Below, one piece after another: positions 8,330 to 16,718 of a stretch of DNA of 64,000 bases. The position numbers and the translations under genes were made by a program. The stretch is taken from assembly GCF_014206875.1 (NCBI RefSeq), contig NZ_JACIJO010000003.1:164066-228065 (forward strand), given 5' to 3'. The stretch is from Algoriphagus iocasae (GTDB lineage: Bacteria > Bacteroidota > Bacteroidia > Cytophagales > Cyclobacteriaceae). How positions within the stretch are numbered: position 1 is the first letter of the stretch; each line of letters begins with the position of its first letter. The notes under the pieces are model-generated. The model saw nothing but the letters and a program-made list of their open reading frames with translations, did not search any database and was not told the origin of the DNA.

Positions 8330-9322
8330 TTAGTTTTCTCCTAACACCTCCGCTGTTATCTCTAGCGATCTCAATCGCTTTTCAGGCTCATAAATATTAG
8401 TAGACACCATCAATTCATCTACTTCCACTTGCTGGAAGAAACTTTCAAATTGAGGTTTTAGAGTCTCTTTACTTCCAATAAATGTACAAGCCATCATGTT
8501 TTGGATTGCGGCAGCTTCATGCTCCGTCCAGATTCCTTCCATGCTGCTGACCGGTTTTTTCATCGGATAGGATTTTCCACGAATGATGCCTAAAGCTGTC
8601 TGGTAAAATGAAGTAGCCAAATAATGAGCCTCCTCATCTGTATCTGCAGCTATGACATTGACGCAGGAAATAAAATACGGCTTTTCTAACTCTTTTGAAG
8701 CTTGGAAGTTTTCCCGGTAGTATCTGGAGGCATTGATCAAATATCCCGGAGCAAAGTGGCTCGCAAAGGCATAGGGAAGCCCTTTTTGAGAAGCTAAAAC
8801 GGCGCTGCTCATACTTGAACCAAGCAGATAAATTGGAACATCCAGTCCTTCGGCAGGAAATGCACGAACTTTTTCATCTGCATTTTCTTCGGAAAAATAT
8901 CGCTGCAAATCATCCAGATCATTTGGGAAATCCTGCACAGATTCCATTCTGCCTCTTCTCAAGGCATTAGCTGTAGTCTGGTCAGTCCCAGGAGCACGAC
9001 CCAATCCCAAATCAATCCGGTTGGGATACAAAGTGGCAAGTGTCCCAAATTGCTCTGCAATAATCAAAGGGCTGTGATTTGGGAGCATAATTCCGCCTGA
9101 ACCTAAACGGATTTTCGATGTGCCATTGGCCAAATAACCAATTAATATTTGAGGGGCTGAACTGCCGACATTGGCCATGTTATGGTGCTCAGCTAGCCAC
9201 ATTCTAGTATAGCCAAGTTGTTCTGCATGACGTGCAATTTGCAGACTTCTTTCATAAGCATCTTTGGCATCAAAATCTTCTCTAATTATCGAAAGGTCGA
9301 GAAGAGAATAGGGTACTGACAT
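8330..9322 (-). CDS. LLM-class flavin-dependent oxidoreductase (luciferase-like)
   Basis: I prefer the start at 9322 (MSVPYSLLDLS), because homologues begin with this beta strand; an ATG six codons upstream (9340) is also possible. The protein is about 330 residues with the TIM-barrel features of bacterial luciferase-like monooxygenases, subgroup 1: GYTRMWLAEHHNM, IRLGSGGIMLPNHSPL, AEQFGTLATLYPNRIDLGLG and GRAPGTDQTTANALRR. These enzymes use FMNH2 supplied by a reductase; physiological substrates are mostly unknown (YhbW type). It is monocistronic and convergent with nothing. An AT-rich 285-bp gap lies upstream, containing a short hairpin at 9351-9371. Confidence 0.88.
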   Translation of the reverse strand: MSVPYSLLDLSIIREDFDAKDAYERSLQIARHAEQLGYTRMWLAEHHNMANVGSSAPQILIGYLANGTSKIRLGSGGIMLPNHSPLIIAEQFGTLATLYPNRIDLGLGRAPGTDQTTANALRRGRMESVQDFPNDLDDLQRYFSEENADEKVRAFPAEGLDVPIYLLGSSMSSAVLASQKGLPYAFASHFAPGYLINASRYYRENFQASKELEKPYFISCVNVIAADTDEEAHYLATSFYQTALGIIRGKSYPMKKPVSSMEGIWTEHEAAAIQNMMACTFIGSKETLKPQFESFFQQVEVDELMVSTNIYEPEKRLRSLEITAEVLGEN

Positions 9323-9625
9323 AGTTGGATTCTTTTTCAAATAGAATAATGCCTGAAATCTTCGGGCATATTTCCTAATTCTTTTAAGCTTTGAAAAGTT
9401 TCTTTTTCTCCTTTTTTGTTTGACCTTCTTTTCAACAAACCGTGCATATATAACCCCAAAAAATTATGGGGAAAATCAATGCTGATTTGGATAAAATTAG
9501 ATTTAACTACCTGATAGATAGTTTTTAAGGTGTTTTTGGATTCGCTTGGGTGTTGGCTCCGTTTTTGATTTTTTGAGATTATAAAACTTGATTTTAGAGT
9601 TTTGTTATCATTAAACCCAAGTATT

Positions 9626-9952
9626 ATGAACGATATAATTCAGCTAAAAAGCAATCTGATCGATTCCTGCGCAAAGGCAATGGAAGACTGTATGAAATGT
9701 GCAGAAAGCTGCCAGAAAATATTAGGAATGGAGTCCTGTGTCAAAGTATGTGGCAGATGTATTGATGCTTGCAAAGACTGTATCTATGCCTTTGAAACTG
9801 GCGCAGAAAATAGAGGAGAGTTGTTGGTGAGGTGCAAAGAAGCCTGTGAAGCATGTGTTGAAGTTTGCGGAAGCCAACAACATGATCACTGTCAAAAATG
9901 TGCAGAATCGTGTAGAATCTGCCTGGAAGAATGTGAGAATATGATGTTATAA
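9626..9952 (+). CDS. Cysteine-rich four-helix-bundle copper-binding-type protein (Csp/DUF326-like)
   Basis: A 108-residue protein from the ATG at 9626; an in-frame TTG at 9602 is less likely. It contains 18 cysteines, mostly in helical Cys-x2-Cys or Cys-x3-Cys spacing (CMKCAESC, CGRCIDACKDC, CKEACEACVEVC, CQKCAESCRICLEEC). This is the pattern of the DUF326/Csp copper-storage family, where a four-helix bundle lined with Cys binds many Cu(I) ions. There is no signal peptide, so it should be a cytosolic Csp3-like form, which buffers copper in the cytoplasm. No copper ATPase or regulator is adjacent. It ends in a strong bidirectional terminator. Confidence 0.85.
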   Translation: MNDIIQLKSNLIDSCAKAMEDCMKCAESCQKILGMESCVKVCGRCIDACKDCIYAFETGAENRGELLVRCKEACEACVEVCGSQQHDHCQKCAESCRICLEECENMML

Positions 9953-9994
9953 AAAAATCCCCCAACAGGTAATTTCTAGTTGGGGGATTTTTTT
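9951..9994. terminator. Bidirectional intrinsic terminator
   Basis: Perfect 11-bp inverted repeat AATCCCCCAAC (9956-9966) / GTTGGGGGATT (9979-9989), flanked by an A run on the left and a T run on the right. It serves the Csp-like gene on plus and the beta-barrel protein gene on minus, whose stop is at 9998. Confidence 0.9.
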
Positions 9995-9997
9995 GAT

Positions 9998-12781
9998 TTA
10001 TATAGAATCAGGACCGCCTCTTCGGCCGTCTCCGCCTCCGGAATTCATCATATCGTTGTAGTCATTCATGTCCATTCCTTTACTAAATCTTCTGAGATTG
10101 AAGGAAAACGTCAACATGAAGTATCTCTGTAGTACATTGTTCTGAACGTCTTCAATGTAAACATCTGTCACATTTCTTCTGACACTGGTATTCTGTCCCA
10201 AAAGGTCATAAACATTCAATGAAATCTCGCCTCTTTGGTTATTGAAGACTTTCTTCCCTAGACTCATGTTCATTAACAGGAAGTTGTTATCAAAGCCTTC
10301 TGAAAGTCCTGAATTGATCTGGTGATTAAGATCCAGACGATAAACAAAACCTTCCCAAATGATCCAGCTGAAATTTAACCTTGTACGCTGATTATAAAAT
10401 TTATTATTCAGGTTCGGATTTAAGGTATTCTCTACATCATTGAAAGACATTCGAGTTGAAATGTTGAAATCCACTTGATCACTGATATTACTGCTTAGGG
10501 ATATCCCAGTGCTATATCTTTTGGAATTGTTAAAACTCAATTCACCATTTACCTGACCTGGTCTTTTGTCGTAACTGAAACCTCCGTTGATATTTAAATT
10601 GGATTTGATGAAATCCACTGGCATTCCATAACTCACCCAAGATCTGAAGTCTTGGTATCCATCCAAATTGACAGGTCGGAAAAGCTGAGAACCTTTTTCC
10701 AAAATAACCCCTCCTGGAAGCTCTGTAGTTTCTTCAGCTATGAAAGAACTGTTAGCGATCGAGTTGGCTACCAATCGTGATTGAGCAAAAATAAACCAAG
10801 ATCTATCGGTGTCTGGATTTCTACTTCTGAATCTCAATCGGATTCTATTAGAATACGATTGATCCAAATCTGGATTCCCTGTTCTCAACTGTAAAGGATT
10901 AGAATTATCAATAACTCCTTGAAGTTGCTGTACAGATGGGGCGTCCGTATTAGTGTCGTAATCCAACTCCATGTTGGTGTTATCAGAAAACTTGTAATCA
11001 AAACGTACTGTAGGAAGGAAGCTTTCAAAGGTTCTTTGAAGATCGAAAGGGGCAGGGAAGAATTGATCATTCTGAAGTTTTGCATTTTGATATTGACCTT
11101 CGATCTGAAATTGCATTTTTTTCAATTGGTATTGATAACCAAGTTCCAATTCCTGAGTCAAATATTTGCTCTCAAAAGTATTACTCAAAGCTGTATCTAA
11201 GGATAAATCCAATCCTAAAGGATCTTCATTCAGAATATCAAATGTCAACTGATCAGAATCATCTGCACGATTTCCGATTTCATACTCCAACTCCATTTGA
11301 CCATTTTTTCCGATCGGTTCGGTATAGGAAGCACTGGTCTGCCAGTTGGTGCCAGTTCGATCTCTAGAGATTTTCTGATTGATGATCTCAGTTCTCTGAT
11401 CGGGTTGGAAAAAGGTGTTTTCCGCTCTTCGGAAAGCTAAGTCTTTGTTCCAATGATACCCGAAGTTCATCCGCATAGTCAATGATCTTCCTGGTTTACT
11501 AAACTTATGACCATAGTAAAGTCGGTTGTCAATATCGAAATCGTCATTATCTGCGGTCCGGATATTTTCTGTTTGGTTCAGCGGTCCCAAATTATTCATG
11601 GATTCACCCAAAAAGCTAGAGTTTTCTTTGTCATTTGACATTGAGAATCTCGGTCTATAGACAATTCTATTATTCTCATTTGGGTTGTATTCCAACCTCA
11701 TGTCAAATCTATGATCTTGATTTGTCCGGGTATTTCTACTGTCTTCTGTATAGGTTTGATCGTCATTAGAATCCGTGACATATTCTCTGAATAGAGACGA
11801 AACTCCATTATTCTCTCTTGTTCTGAATAAATAACTTCCACTGACTTTGATTTTTTCTCCCCAAAGATCGGAGTAGTTTAATCCGAGAATATTGGTTTTG
11901 ATAATCCCATTTTGAGGTCTGTTATTTCCCTGGGCATTTGGATCAGAAGAGAAATCCTGCACGTTGATATTATTACTAAGACCAGTAAATGTGATTCTTT
12001 GGTCTTCATTAAATGCGTTTATACTGGCTCCCAATAAATATCGGTCATCGGTACCATACCCTGCAGACATTTTACCAAATTGACCTTTTCTTCTATTTGG
12101 TTTAGTGATGATGTTGATGGTTTTCAACCTTTCCCCATCATCAAATCCACTTAACTGGGCTTTTTCACTTTTCTGATCAAAAATCTCAATTCCCTGAATT
12201 ACTTCCGCTGGTAAGTTTTGCAAAGCTGTTTGTACATCCCCTCCGAAAAACGGTTTCCCATCTACTAATATTTGTGCAATGTTTTCTCCTTGTGCCTGTA
12301 AGGCTCCATCCATCATGGTGACACCTGGAAGCTTTTCTACAAGTGTCTGTGCACTTGCATCTTTCATGGTTTTATAAGCATCTGCATTGAAAAGCGTGGT
12401 ATCACTTTTTTGGATTCCGGTTGACCTTCTAGCGCTTATGGTTACCTCATTTAATTCAGTTGCTGTTTCTTGGAGTACCAAATTGCCAAGTTCAAGATCT
12501 TTGCTTACCTGAATATTCTTGAACAAGTCTTTATATCCTAAATACTGGACTTTAAATATAAATTCACCCTCTCTAATTTCATGCAATTCAAAGTTTCCAT
12601 CAAGATCTGAAATCATCCCATCCACTTGAGTCGAATCAGTGATAGTCAACAACAAAACAGTGGCATTTGGAATACTTTGATCTGAGCCAGACTCAATGAC
12701 TTTACCCCGAATTGAATAGGATTGAGAAAAAGAGCCAATAGTTACTCCTAGTAAAAAGAGTAGAGTTAAATAATATTTCAT
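9998..12781 (-). CDS. Outer-membrane beta-barrel protein with CarboxypepD_reg and plug-like domains
   Basis: A 927-residue protein with a signal peptide (1-19, GSFSQ). A carboxypeptidase-regulatory-like beta sandwich follows (SYSIRGKVIESGSDQSIPNA to about 105), then a TonB-receptor plug-like region (about 125-220: LVEKLPGVTMMDG, ILVDGKPFFGGD, LPAEVIQGIEIFDQKSEK) and a large barrel rich in aromatic/Asn/Arg beta strands. It is the OMP_b-brl_3 type common in Bacteroidota, not a SusC homologue; no SusD follows. The C-terminus is odd: after the last strand (FMLTFSFNLRRFS) comes a short tail with MNDYNDMMN and a Gly/Asp/Arg-rich end. The ligand is unknown. It diverges from the 85-aa/XRE operon over a 329-bp gap rich in palindromes. 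Confidence 0.88.
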   Translation of the reverse strand: MKYYLTLLFLLGVTIGSFSQSYSIRGKVIESGSDQSIPNATVLLLTITDSTQVDGMISDLDGNFELHEIREGEFIFKVQYLGYKDLFKNIQVSKDLELGNLVLQETATELNEVTISARRSTGIQKSDTTLFNADAYKTMKDASAQTLVEKLPGVTMMDGALQAQGENIAQILVDGKPFFGGDVQTALQNLPAEVIQGIEIFDQKSEKAQLSGFDDGERLKTINIITKPNRRKGQFGKMSAGYGTDDRYLLGASINAFNEDQRITFTGLSNNINVQDFSSDPNAQGNNRPQNGIIKTNILGLNYSDLWGEKIKVSGSYLFRTRENNGVSSLFREYVTDSNDDQTYTEDSRNTRTNQDHRFDMRLEYNPNENNRIVYRPRFSMSNDKENSSFLGESMNNLGPLNQTENIRTADNDDFDIDNRLYYGHKFSKPGRSLTMRMNFGYHWNKDLAFRRAENTFFQPDQRTEIINQKISRDRTGTNWQTSASYTEPIGKNGQMELEYEIGNRADDSDQLTFDILNEDPLGLDLSLDTALSNTFESKYLTQELELGYQYQLKKMQFQIEGQYQNAKLQNDQFFPAPFDLQRTFESFLPTVRFDYKFSDNTNMELDYDTNTDAPSVQQLQGVIDNSNPLQLRTGNPDLDQSYSNRIRLRFRSRNPDTDRSWFIFAQSRLVANSIANSSFIAEETTELPGGVILEKGSQLFRPVNLDGYQDFRSWVSYGMPVDFIKSNLNINGGFSYDKRPGQVNGELSFNNSKRYSTGISLSSNISDQVDFNISTRMSFNDVENTLNPNLNNKFYNQRTRLNFSWIIWEGFVYRLDLNHQINSGLSEGFDNNFLLMNMSLGKKVFNNQRGEISLNVYDLLGQNTSVRRNVTDVYIEDVQNNVLQRYFMLTFSFNLRRFSKGMDMNDYNDMMNSGGGDGRRGGPDSI

Positions 12782-13110
12782 GTTTGGTTTAGAGTTTCCT
12801 TACTTCTTAAGAATAGAACAAGAAATAAGACAATAGGTTATTATAAGAAACAAAGTAAGCGACTGAGAGTCGGGATTGACAGGAAATATTGTCTAAGCGG
12901 TCAAATGAAGTATTGAGCAGTACATTTCACTAAAAGAATATTTATTGATTTCAGAATAATTTGGCGATTGTTATTGTCTGATAATGAAACAATTGAATCA
13001 TGGTTTAAATTGACTGACAATATTTGTCAATAAAAAATGTTTATTTTTCATTCATATGAATGTTTATAAAAGTAACATTTGTAAATTAGCTGTCGTTAAA
13101 TCAATCAGAT
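12782..13110. promoter_or_regulatory. Divergent intergenic region with several palindromes
   Basis: This 329-bp gene-free gap separates the barrel protein gene (minus) from the 85-aa/XRE-S24 operon (plus). It contains GACAGGAAATATTGTC (12878-12893, 4-bp ends inverted), ATTGTT/AACAAT (12967-12972 and 12988-12993), TGACAATATTTGTCA (13015-13029, 6-bp arms) and the perfect 14-bp palindrome CATTCATATGAATG (13049-13062). AATGTTTAT occurs twice (13037-13045, 13059-13067). These are plausible operator sites, perhaps for the XRE/S24 regulator encoded next to them; that link is inference. Confidence 0.5.
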
Positions 13111-13368
13111 ATGGAAAAGCAAGACAACATCAGCATCACTACAAAAACTCTGGCATCAGGAAACAGACAGGTGAAGTTTTTTATTGAAGATGAAGCTAAA
13201 CCTCAGTACGGATATTTATTGGTGACAGAGCCAAAACCAGTTGGGGAAATCATTGAAGAAATCAAACTTCGTATGGAAATGAGAAAGTCAGCTGCTTTGA
13301 ATTTAAATCCCTTTTTTCCAGTGCAACCTGTGCCAGATGATCATAACTTTTATTTGTTTTCAGCATGA
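13111..13368 (+). CDS. Small protein of unknown function, coupled to XRE/S24 regulator
   Basis: An 85-residue protein, mostly hydrophilic, with a beta-like N-terminal half (ISITTKTLASGNRQVKFFIE) and a helix (GEIIEEIKLRMEMRKSAA), ending in a proline/aromatic tail. I do not recognise the family. Its TGA stop overlaps the ATG of the downstream regulator (ATGA at 13365-13368), which indicates translational coupling. It may modulate or be controlled by that regulator. There is no signal peptide or membrane segment. Confidence 0.7.
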   Translation: MEKQDNISITTKTLASGNRQVKFFIEDEAKPQYGYLLVTEPKPVGEIIEEIKLRMEMRKSAALNLNPFFPVQPVPDDHNFYLFSA

Positions 13369-14138
13369 ATTATCTAGCCTCAAACCTTAAATTTTTGCGA
13401 AAGCAAAAAGAAATCACTCAAAATGAATTAGCTGAGCAATTGGCTGTTCAGAGGACGATGATATCTGCCTATGAAGATGGTCGGTCTGAGCCAAAACTCC
13501 AGACTTTGCAAAAGCTATGTGATATTCTTGAAGTGGGTTTGGAGGAATTATTAGAGCATGATATTGAAACAAAAGGGAGAAAGGCCGTCCAAAAAAGAGG
13601 AATTAATATTCTGACGATTGCCACGAATGAGGAGGATAAAGAAAATATCACCATGGTTCCTCAAAAGGCATCAGCTGGCTATTTAAATGGATTTTCTGAT
13701 CCAGAGTATATGGAAAGTTTGCCTCAGTTTCATTTGCCTAATTTATCCAGAAATGCAACCTACAGAGCATTCGAACTTGCAGGTGATAGCATGTTGCCAT
13801 TGATTCCTGGTACAATTGTTATTGGTTCTTACGTAGACCAACCAAAAGATATTAAAAGTGGAAAAACCTATGTATTGGTAACTCAGACCGAAGGGGTAGT
13901 CTACAAACGTGTTTTTAATTACCTCAATGAAAATGGCAAACTTTTTTTGGTTTCAGACAATGACCACTACAAGCCATTTGAAGTAAGAGGAGAGGATGTC
14001 TTGGAAGTTTGGGAATCAAAAGCGTTTATCAGCACTGATTTTCCAAATCCTGGAGATAAAAAGAAACCAATCACCTTAGAGGATTTGGGAAAAATGATTC
14101 AGGATATTCAGGCAGATTTAAGAAAAATCAAGGGGTAA
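13365..14138 (+). CDS. XRE-type HTH regulator with S24 (LexA/CI-like) peptidase domain
   Basis: A 257-residue protein. A helix-turn-helix domain (about 6-62: LRKQKEITQNELAEQLAVQRTMISAYEDG) is joined to a C-terminal S24 domain with GDSMLP (catalytic-type Ser142) and VVYKRV (Lys181). A candidate Ala-Gly cleavage site lies at KASAGY (Ala104-Gly105). In phage CI and LexA this architecture gives repressors that self-cleave when RecA is activated; many Bacteroidota homologues carry the same motifs without proof of cleavage. It is translated with the 85-aa gene, and its 3' end overlaps the convergent TIR gene by 11 bp. No prophage genes are nearby, so it could control the divergent barrel protein, the TIR gene or a stress response. 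Confidence 0.88.
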   Translation: MNYLASNLKFLRKQKEITQNELAEQLAVQRTMISAYEDGRSEPKLQTLQKLCDILEVGLEELLEHDIETKGRKAVQKRGINILTIATNEEDKENITMVPQKASAGYLNGFSDPEYMESLPQFHLPNLSRNATYRAFELAGDSMLPLIPGTIVIGSYVDQPKDIKSGKTYVLVTQTEGVVYKRVFNYLNENGKLFLVSDNDHYKPFEVRGEDVLEVWESKAFISTDFPNPGDKKKPITLEDLGKMIQDIQADLRKIKG

Positions 14139-15204
14139 TCCTTTGGAGTGAAATCGCAGTGCTAGTTCCTAAAGTTGGGAATGAAATTGTTCCGCTCCAG
14201 CTTGCTCCATTATCTGGGCTGGAAAGTCTTAGTTTTCCATTGATCTGAACCATCGAATTGTAATAATCAGAAGTCAATTGACTTCCAGAAATACTACCTG
14301 TTCCTTCTCCGACTTCTACATTAAAAATATTGTATTCAATAAACTCAAACGTGTTTTGGTTTTGGTTAAAGACCAGCGTACTGGTATTTCCATCCGGATC
14401 GGATAATAGCCAATATCCGCTGATGTCCTCCAATGCAGATTCGGAATCTCCAAGACTGCTTAGTTTGTCATAAATTTCCGTCCCCTCAGGATTATTGTCT
14501 CTTATTTCTTGCAAATCCTCAGTACTGACCGCTGGGCTTTGGAGCTCTTCCTCAGATTCTTCGGTCAACCCGATCGGATCTTGATAAGGATCTTGGTACG
14601 TGTCTTCGGGAGTTTCGAGCATCAAAATAACAATGATCAAGCCTACAAAGCCTCCTAATATCCATAAGTAATTTTGGGCAAGCCAGCTCTTTTTAGGTAG
14701 TATTGGCTTTAGCTTTTCTTGTTTTTTGATTGGCTTAGGCTCAACAATCTTATTTAAAACCGCTACCAACTGATCACAATCGTATTTCCACCTCGAACTG
14801 CTCAATTCATGTGCATGTCGACGTGTTAAGGCTTGTAGGTCCTCAGGTAATTGATCAGGACTTGGCATCACTGCACCGTTGACTAAAACAGGAATCACAC
14901 GAATATCCCTTTTTAAGGCAGCAGAGATTTCAATTCTTATAAAATCACCTTCATGAAATAGCCTTGGATTTCCCTCAGAATCTTTGATGTTGGCCCAATG
15001 CGGTCCAATTAAAGCAATTAGAATTTTGCATGAATTCAAAGCTTTGTCAATTGCCTGAACGAAATCTAAGCCAGCTTCGATAGTCTCTACATCTAGAAAA
15101 ACACTATCATCTCCATAAATTTCCTGGAGATGGTCGACAAGTCTTCCAGCCTCGCCAGAGGCATCTTGTCTGCGGTAGCTTACGAAAATTTTATTGTCAG
15201 CCAT
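14128..15204 (-). CDS. TIR-domain protein with one transmembrane helix
   Basis: A 358-residue protein. The N-terminal TIR domain (about 5-150) begins IFVSYRRQD and has FLDVETIEAG and FIRIEISAAL; Glu92 sits where NADase-active TIR domains keep their catalytic Glu. A basic linker (PKPIKKQEKLKPILPKK) precedes a transmembrane helix (about 178-196). An acidic linker (YQDPYQDP, EESEEE) then leads to a C-terminal beta-rich domain (about 260-356: GYWLLSDPDGNTSTLVF and following), which looks lipocalin-like. The cytosolic TIR plus a periplasmic sensor-like domain suggests a signalling or defence role, but no partner of a known TIR system (such as ThsA) is present. An intrinsic terminator hairpin abuts the start codon. 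Confidence 0.82.
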   Translation of the reverse strand: MADNKIFVSYRRQDASGEAGRLVDHLQEIYGDDSVFLDVETIEAGLDFVQAIDKALNSCKILIALIGPHWANIKDSEGNPRLFHEGDFIRIEISAALKRDIRVIPVLVNGAVMPSPDQLPEDLQALTRRHAHELSSSRWKYDCDQLVAVLNKIVEPKPIKKQEKLKPILPKKSWLAQNYLWILGGFVGLIIVILMLETPEDTYQDPYQDPIGLTEESEEELQSPAVSTEDLQEIRDNNPEGTEIYDKLSSLGDSESALEDISGYWLLSDPDGNTSTLVFNQNQNTFEFIEYNIFNVEVGEGTGSISGSQLTSDYYNSMVQINGKLRLSSPDNGASWSGTISFPTLGTSTAISLQRITP

Positions 15205-15229
15205 AAAAAAAATCCCTGAATGTCAGGGA
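15205..15229 (-). terminator. Intrinsic terminator/attenuator abutting the TIR start codon
   Basis: On the minus strand, a 7-bp stem (TCCCTGA / TCAGGGA, 3-nt loop; 15213-15219 and 15223-15229) is followed by eight T residues that end directly at the TIR ATG (15204). It lies 45 bp after the stop of the upstream 259-aa gene. Either it ends that transcript, leaving TIR with only a read-through message, or it controls TIR expression. Confidence 0.7.
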
Positions 15230-15274
15230 CTAATTTAACAAAAAAACCGATTTAAGAAGATTTAGCTTGAATTG

Positions 15275-16054
15275 TTATTCCTCCATCAAATCCTTAAATA
15301 TTTCTTTGATTTTGCTAACCACATCATTAGAGGGATCAATATTTACTACTCCTTTGCCAAGCTCATGCCATAAACCATCTCCGCATTCAATATAATGTCC
15401 CCTTTTATTTCCAGGCTCTTCTTTTGCGATTTCGTAATTATAATCCGGAGTAAATATGAGTTTCATCAACTGAACAGTATACTCCCAATTGATATTTCTG
15501 GTCTCGTTTTCTTGCGAAAAAATAACCTCTCGATCTGAAAAACGGATCGTAATGGCACAATCGCTCACCTTTTCAGAGCTTACTTCCCGGTAATGTACCG
15601 TCAGAGGAGCTTCCTTCTTAGTGGTCTCATAAATCGCCTGAATCAAATCCTGACCAAATACCTGCCAGTCTTCCTGATTTGCAGGTACTTTTACCTTTCC
15701 TGGTTTACCGGAATCCATCAATTTCAGGATGATTCCAGCATCATCAACAGATTTTCCAGTCCACTTGGTGTCATTTACTTTATCTGAAATAGCTTTGATC
15801 CAGACTATACTTAGAGGTCCCTCGTAAGCAAAATCATCATTTAAAGTAAATCCCTCATCTAAGATCTCTTCTTCTGTCAAATCCTCTCTTTCGGTGTAAT
15901 GAAGGTCAAGTTTTGCCGTTAAATCACCTTTACTCCAGTCCAAAGAAATCCGGTACATATGGCTGTAAGGTGGAGGAATAATTCCTGAATGAAATTCCAA
16001 TTCTATTCCTGTAAACTCTTCTTTTTGCGGCATGGTAAAATTTGCTTTCGGCAA
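15275..16054 (-). CDS. Conserved-looking hypothetical protein upstream of the TIR gene
   Basis: A 259-residue soluble protein of unknown function; another ATG lies 7 codons in. There is no signal peptide, membrane helix or recognised motif. It is a mixed alpha/beta sequence rich in acidic residues, with several Trp (WSKGDLTAKLDLHY, IVWIKAISDKV, NINWEYTVQLMKLIF, GDGLWHELGKG). It sits upstream of the TIR gene on the same strand, with the terminator-like hairpin between them. The reading frame is long, normal in codon use and bounded by sensible neighbours, so it should be real. Its position suggests a relation to the TIR protein, which is inference only. Confidence 0.7.
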   Translation of the reverse strand: MPKANFTMPQKEEFTGIELEFHSGIIPPPYSHMYRISLDWSKGDLTAKLDLHYTEREDLTEEEILDEGFTLNDDFAYEGPLSIVWIKAISDKVNDTKWTGKSVDDAGIILKLMDSGKPGKVKVPANQEDWQVFGQDLIQAIYETTKKEAPLTVHYREVSSEKVSDCAITIRFSDREVIFSQENETRNINWEYTVQLMKLIFTPDYNYEIAKEEPGNKRGHYIECGDGLWHELGKGVVNIDPSNDVVSKIKEIFKDLMEE

Positions 16055-16106
16055 AAGTAATTTTTTTCGTTGAAATAGAAGTTATTTGCAAGGTTAAACG
16101 CTACGT

Positions 16107-16718
16107 ATGGAATCAATTTCAGAGAGGATCGCCTCAGAGGTTTATGAAAAATCTTATGCGATTGTTGATGATTTTATCAGTGAAGAATTAAGAGTTTCTT
16201 TGCTGAAAGAGCAATCAGAGTTATTAGAAGCCGGAAAATTCAGAATGGCTGCAGTGGGTAAAGGGGAGAAGAAACAGGTGAGAACTGAGATCCGAAATGA
16301 TCAGGTCCTCTGGATTGATGCTGAACATTTGAATAAATACGAAAAGCAATACTGGTCCAAAGTAGATGAGGTCAGACAAGCCATCAATCAACGATGTTAT
16401 TTAGGACTAAAGTCTTTTGAAGCGCATTTTGCCCGATATCCCATCGGATCCTTTTATGTACGACACTTGGATCAGTTTCAGCAGGTTTTATACAGAAAAA
16501 TAACTGTGATCATTTATCTCAATGATTCTTGGAGCCAGGAAGATGAAGGGATGCTGAGAATGTATTTGCCTCAAGAAGATGGTTCTGAAGAGATTTTGGA
16601 TATCCAACCAAAGGGAGGAAGACTTGTGGTTTTCCTCAGTGGAGAAATTCCTCATGAAGTGATGCCAACCAAAAAAGAAAGAATCAGCATCACTGGCTGG
16701 TTGAGAGATATTGATTAA
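16107..16718 (+). CDS. 2-oxoglutarate/Fe(II)-dependent oxygenase (prolyl 4-hydroxylase-like)
   Basis: A 203-residue protein. The iron ligands are His120 and Asp122 (YVRHLDQF) and His183 (GEIPHEVMP); Arg192 (ERISITGWL) would bind 2-oxoglutarate. These match the P4Hc/2OG-FeII_Oxy_3 family. Bacterial members hydroxylate prolines in proteins such as EF-Tu or small molecules; the target cannot be told from sequence. It is monocistronic, divergent from the 259-aa gene across 52 bp, and overlaps the DUF2141 gene tail-to-tail by 4 bp. Confidence 0.88.
   Translation: MESISERIASEVYEKSYAIVDDFISEELRVSLLKEQSELLEAGKFRMAAVGKGEKKQVRTEIRNDQVLWIDAEHLNKYEKQYWSKVDEVRQAINQRCYLGLKSFEAHFARYPIGSFYVRHLDQFQQVLYRKITVIIYLNDSWSQEDEGMLRMYLPQEDGSEEILDIQPKGGRLVVFLSGEIPHEVMPTKKERISITGWLRDID

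Noticed and set aside
9998..12781. SusC-type nutrient receptor
   Set aside because: The plug and barrel are of the OMP_b-brl_3 kind and no SusD lipoprotein follows.
13365..14138. Prophage CI repressor
   Set aside because: No integrase, structural or lysis genes occur anywhere in the window.
13365..15204. Known TIR defence systems such as Thoeris
   Set aside because: No ThsA-like SIR2/Macro partner, STING, or other known effector is adjacent, so a named system cannot be claimed.
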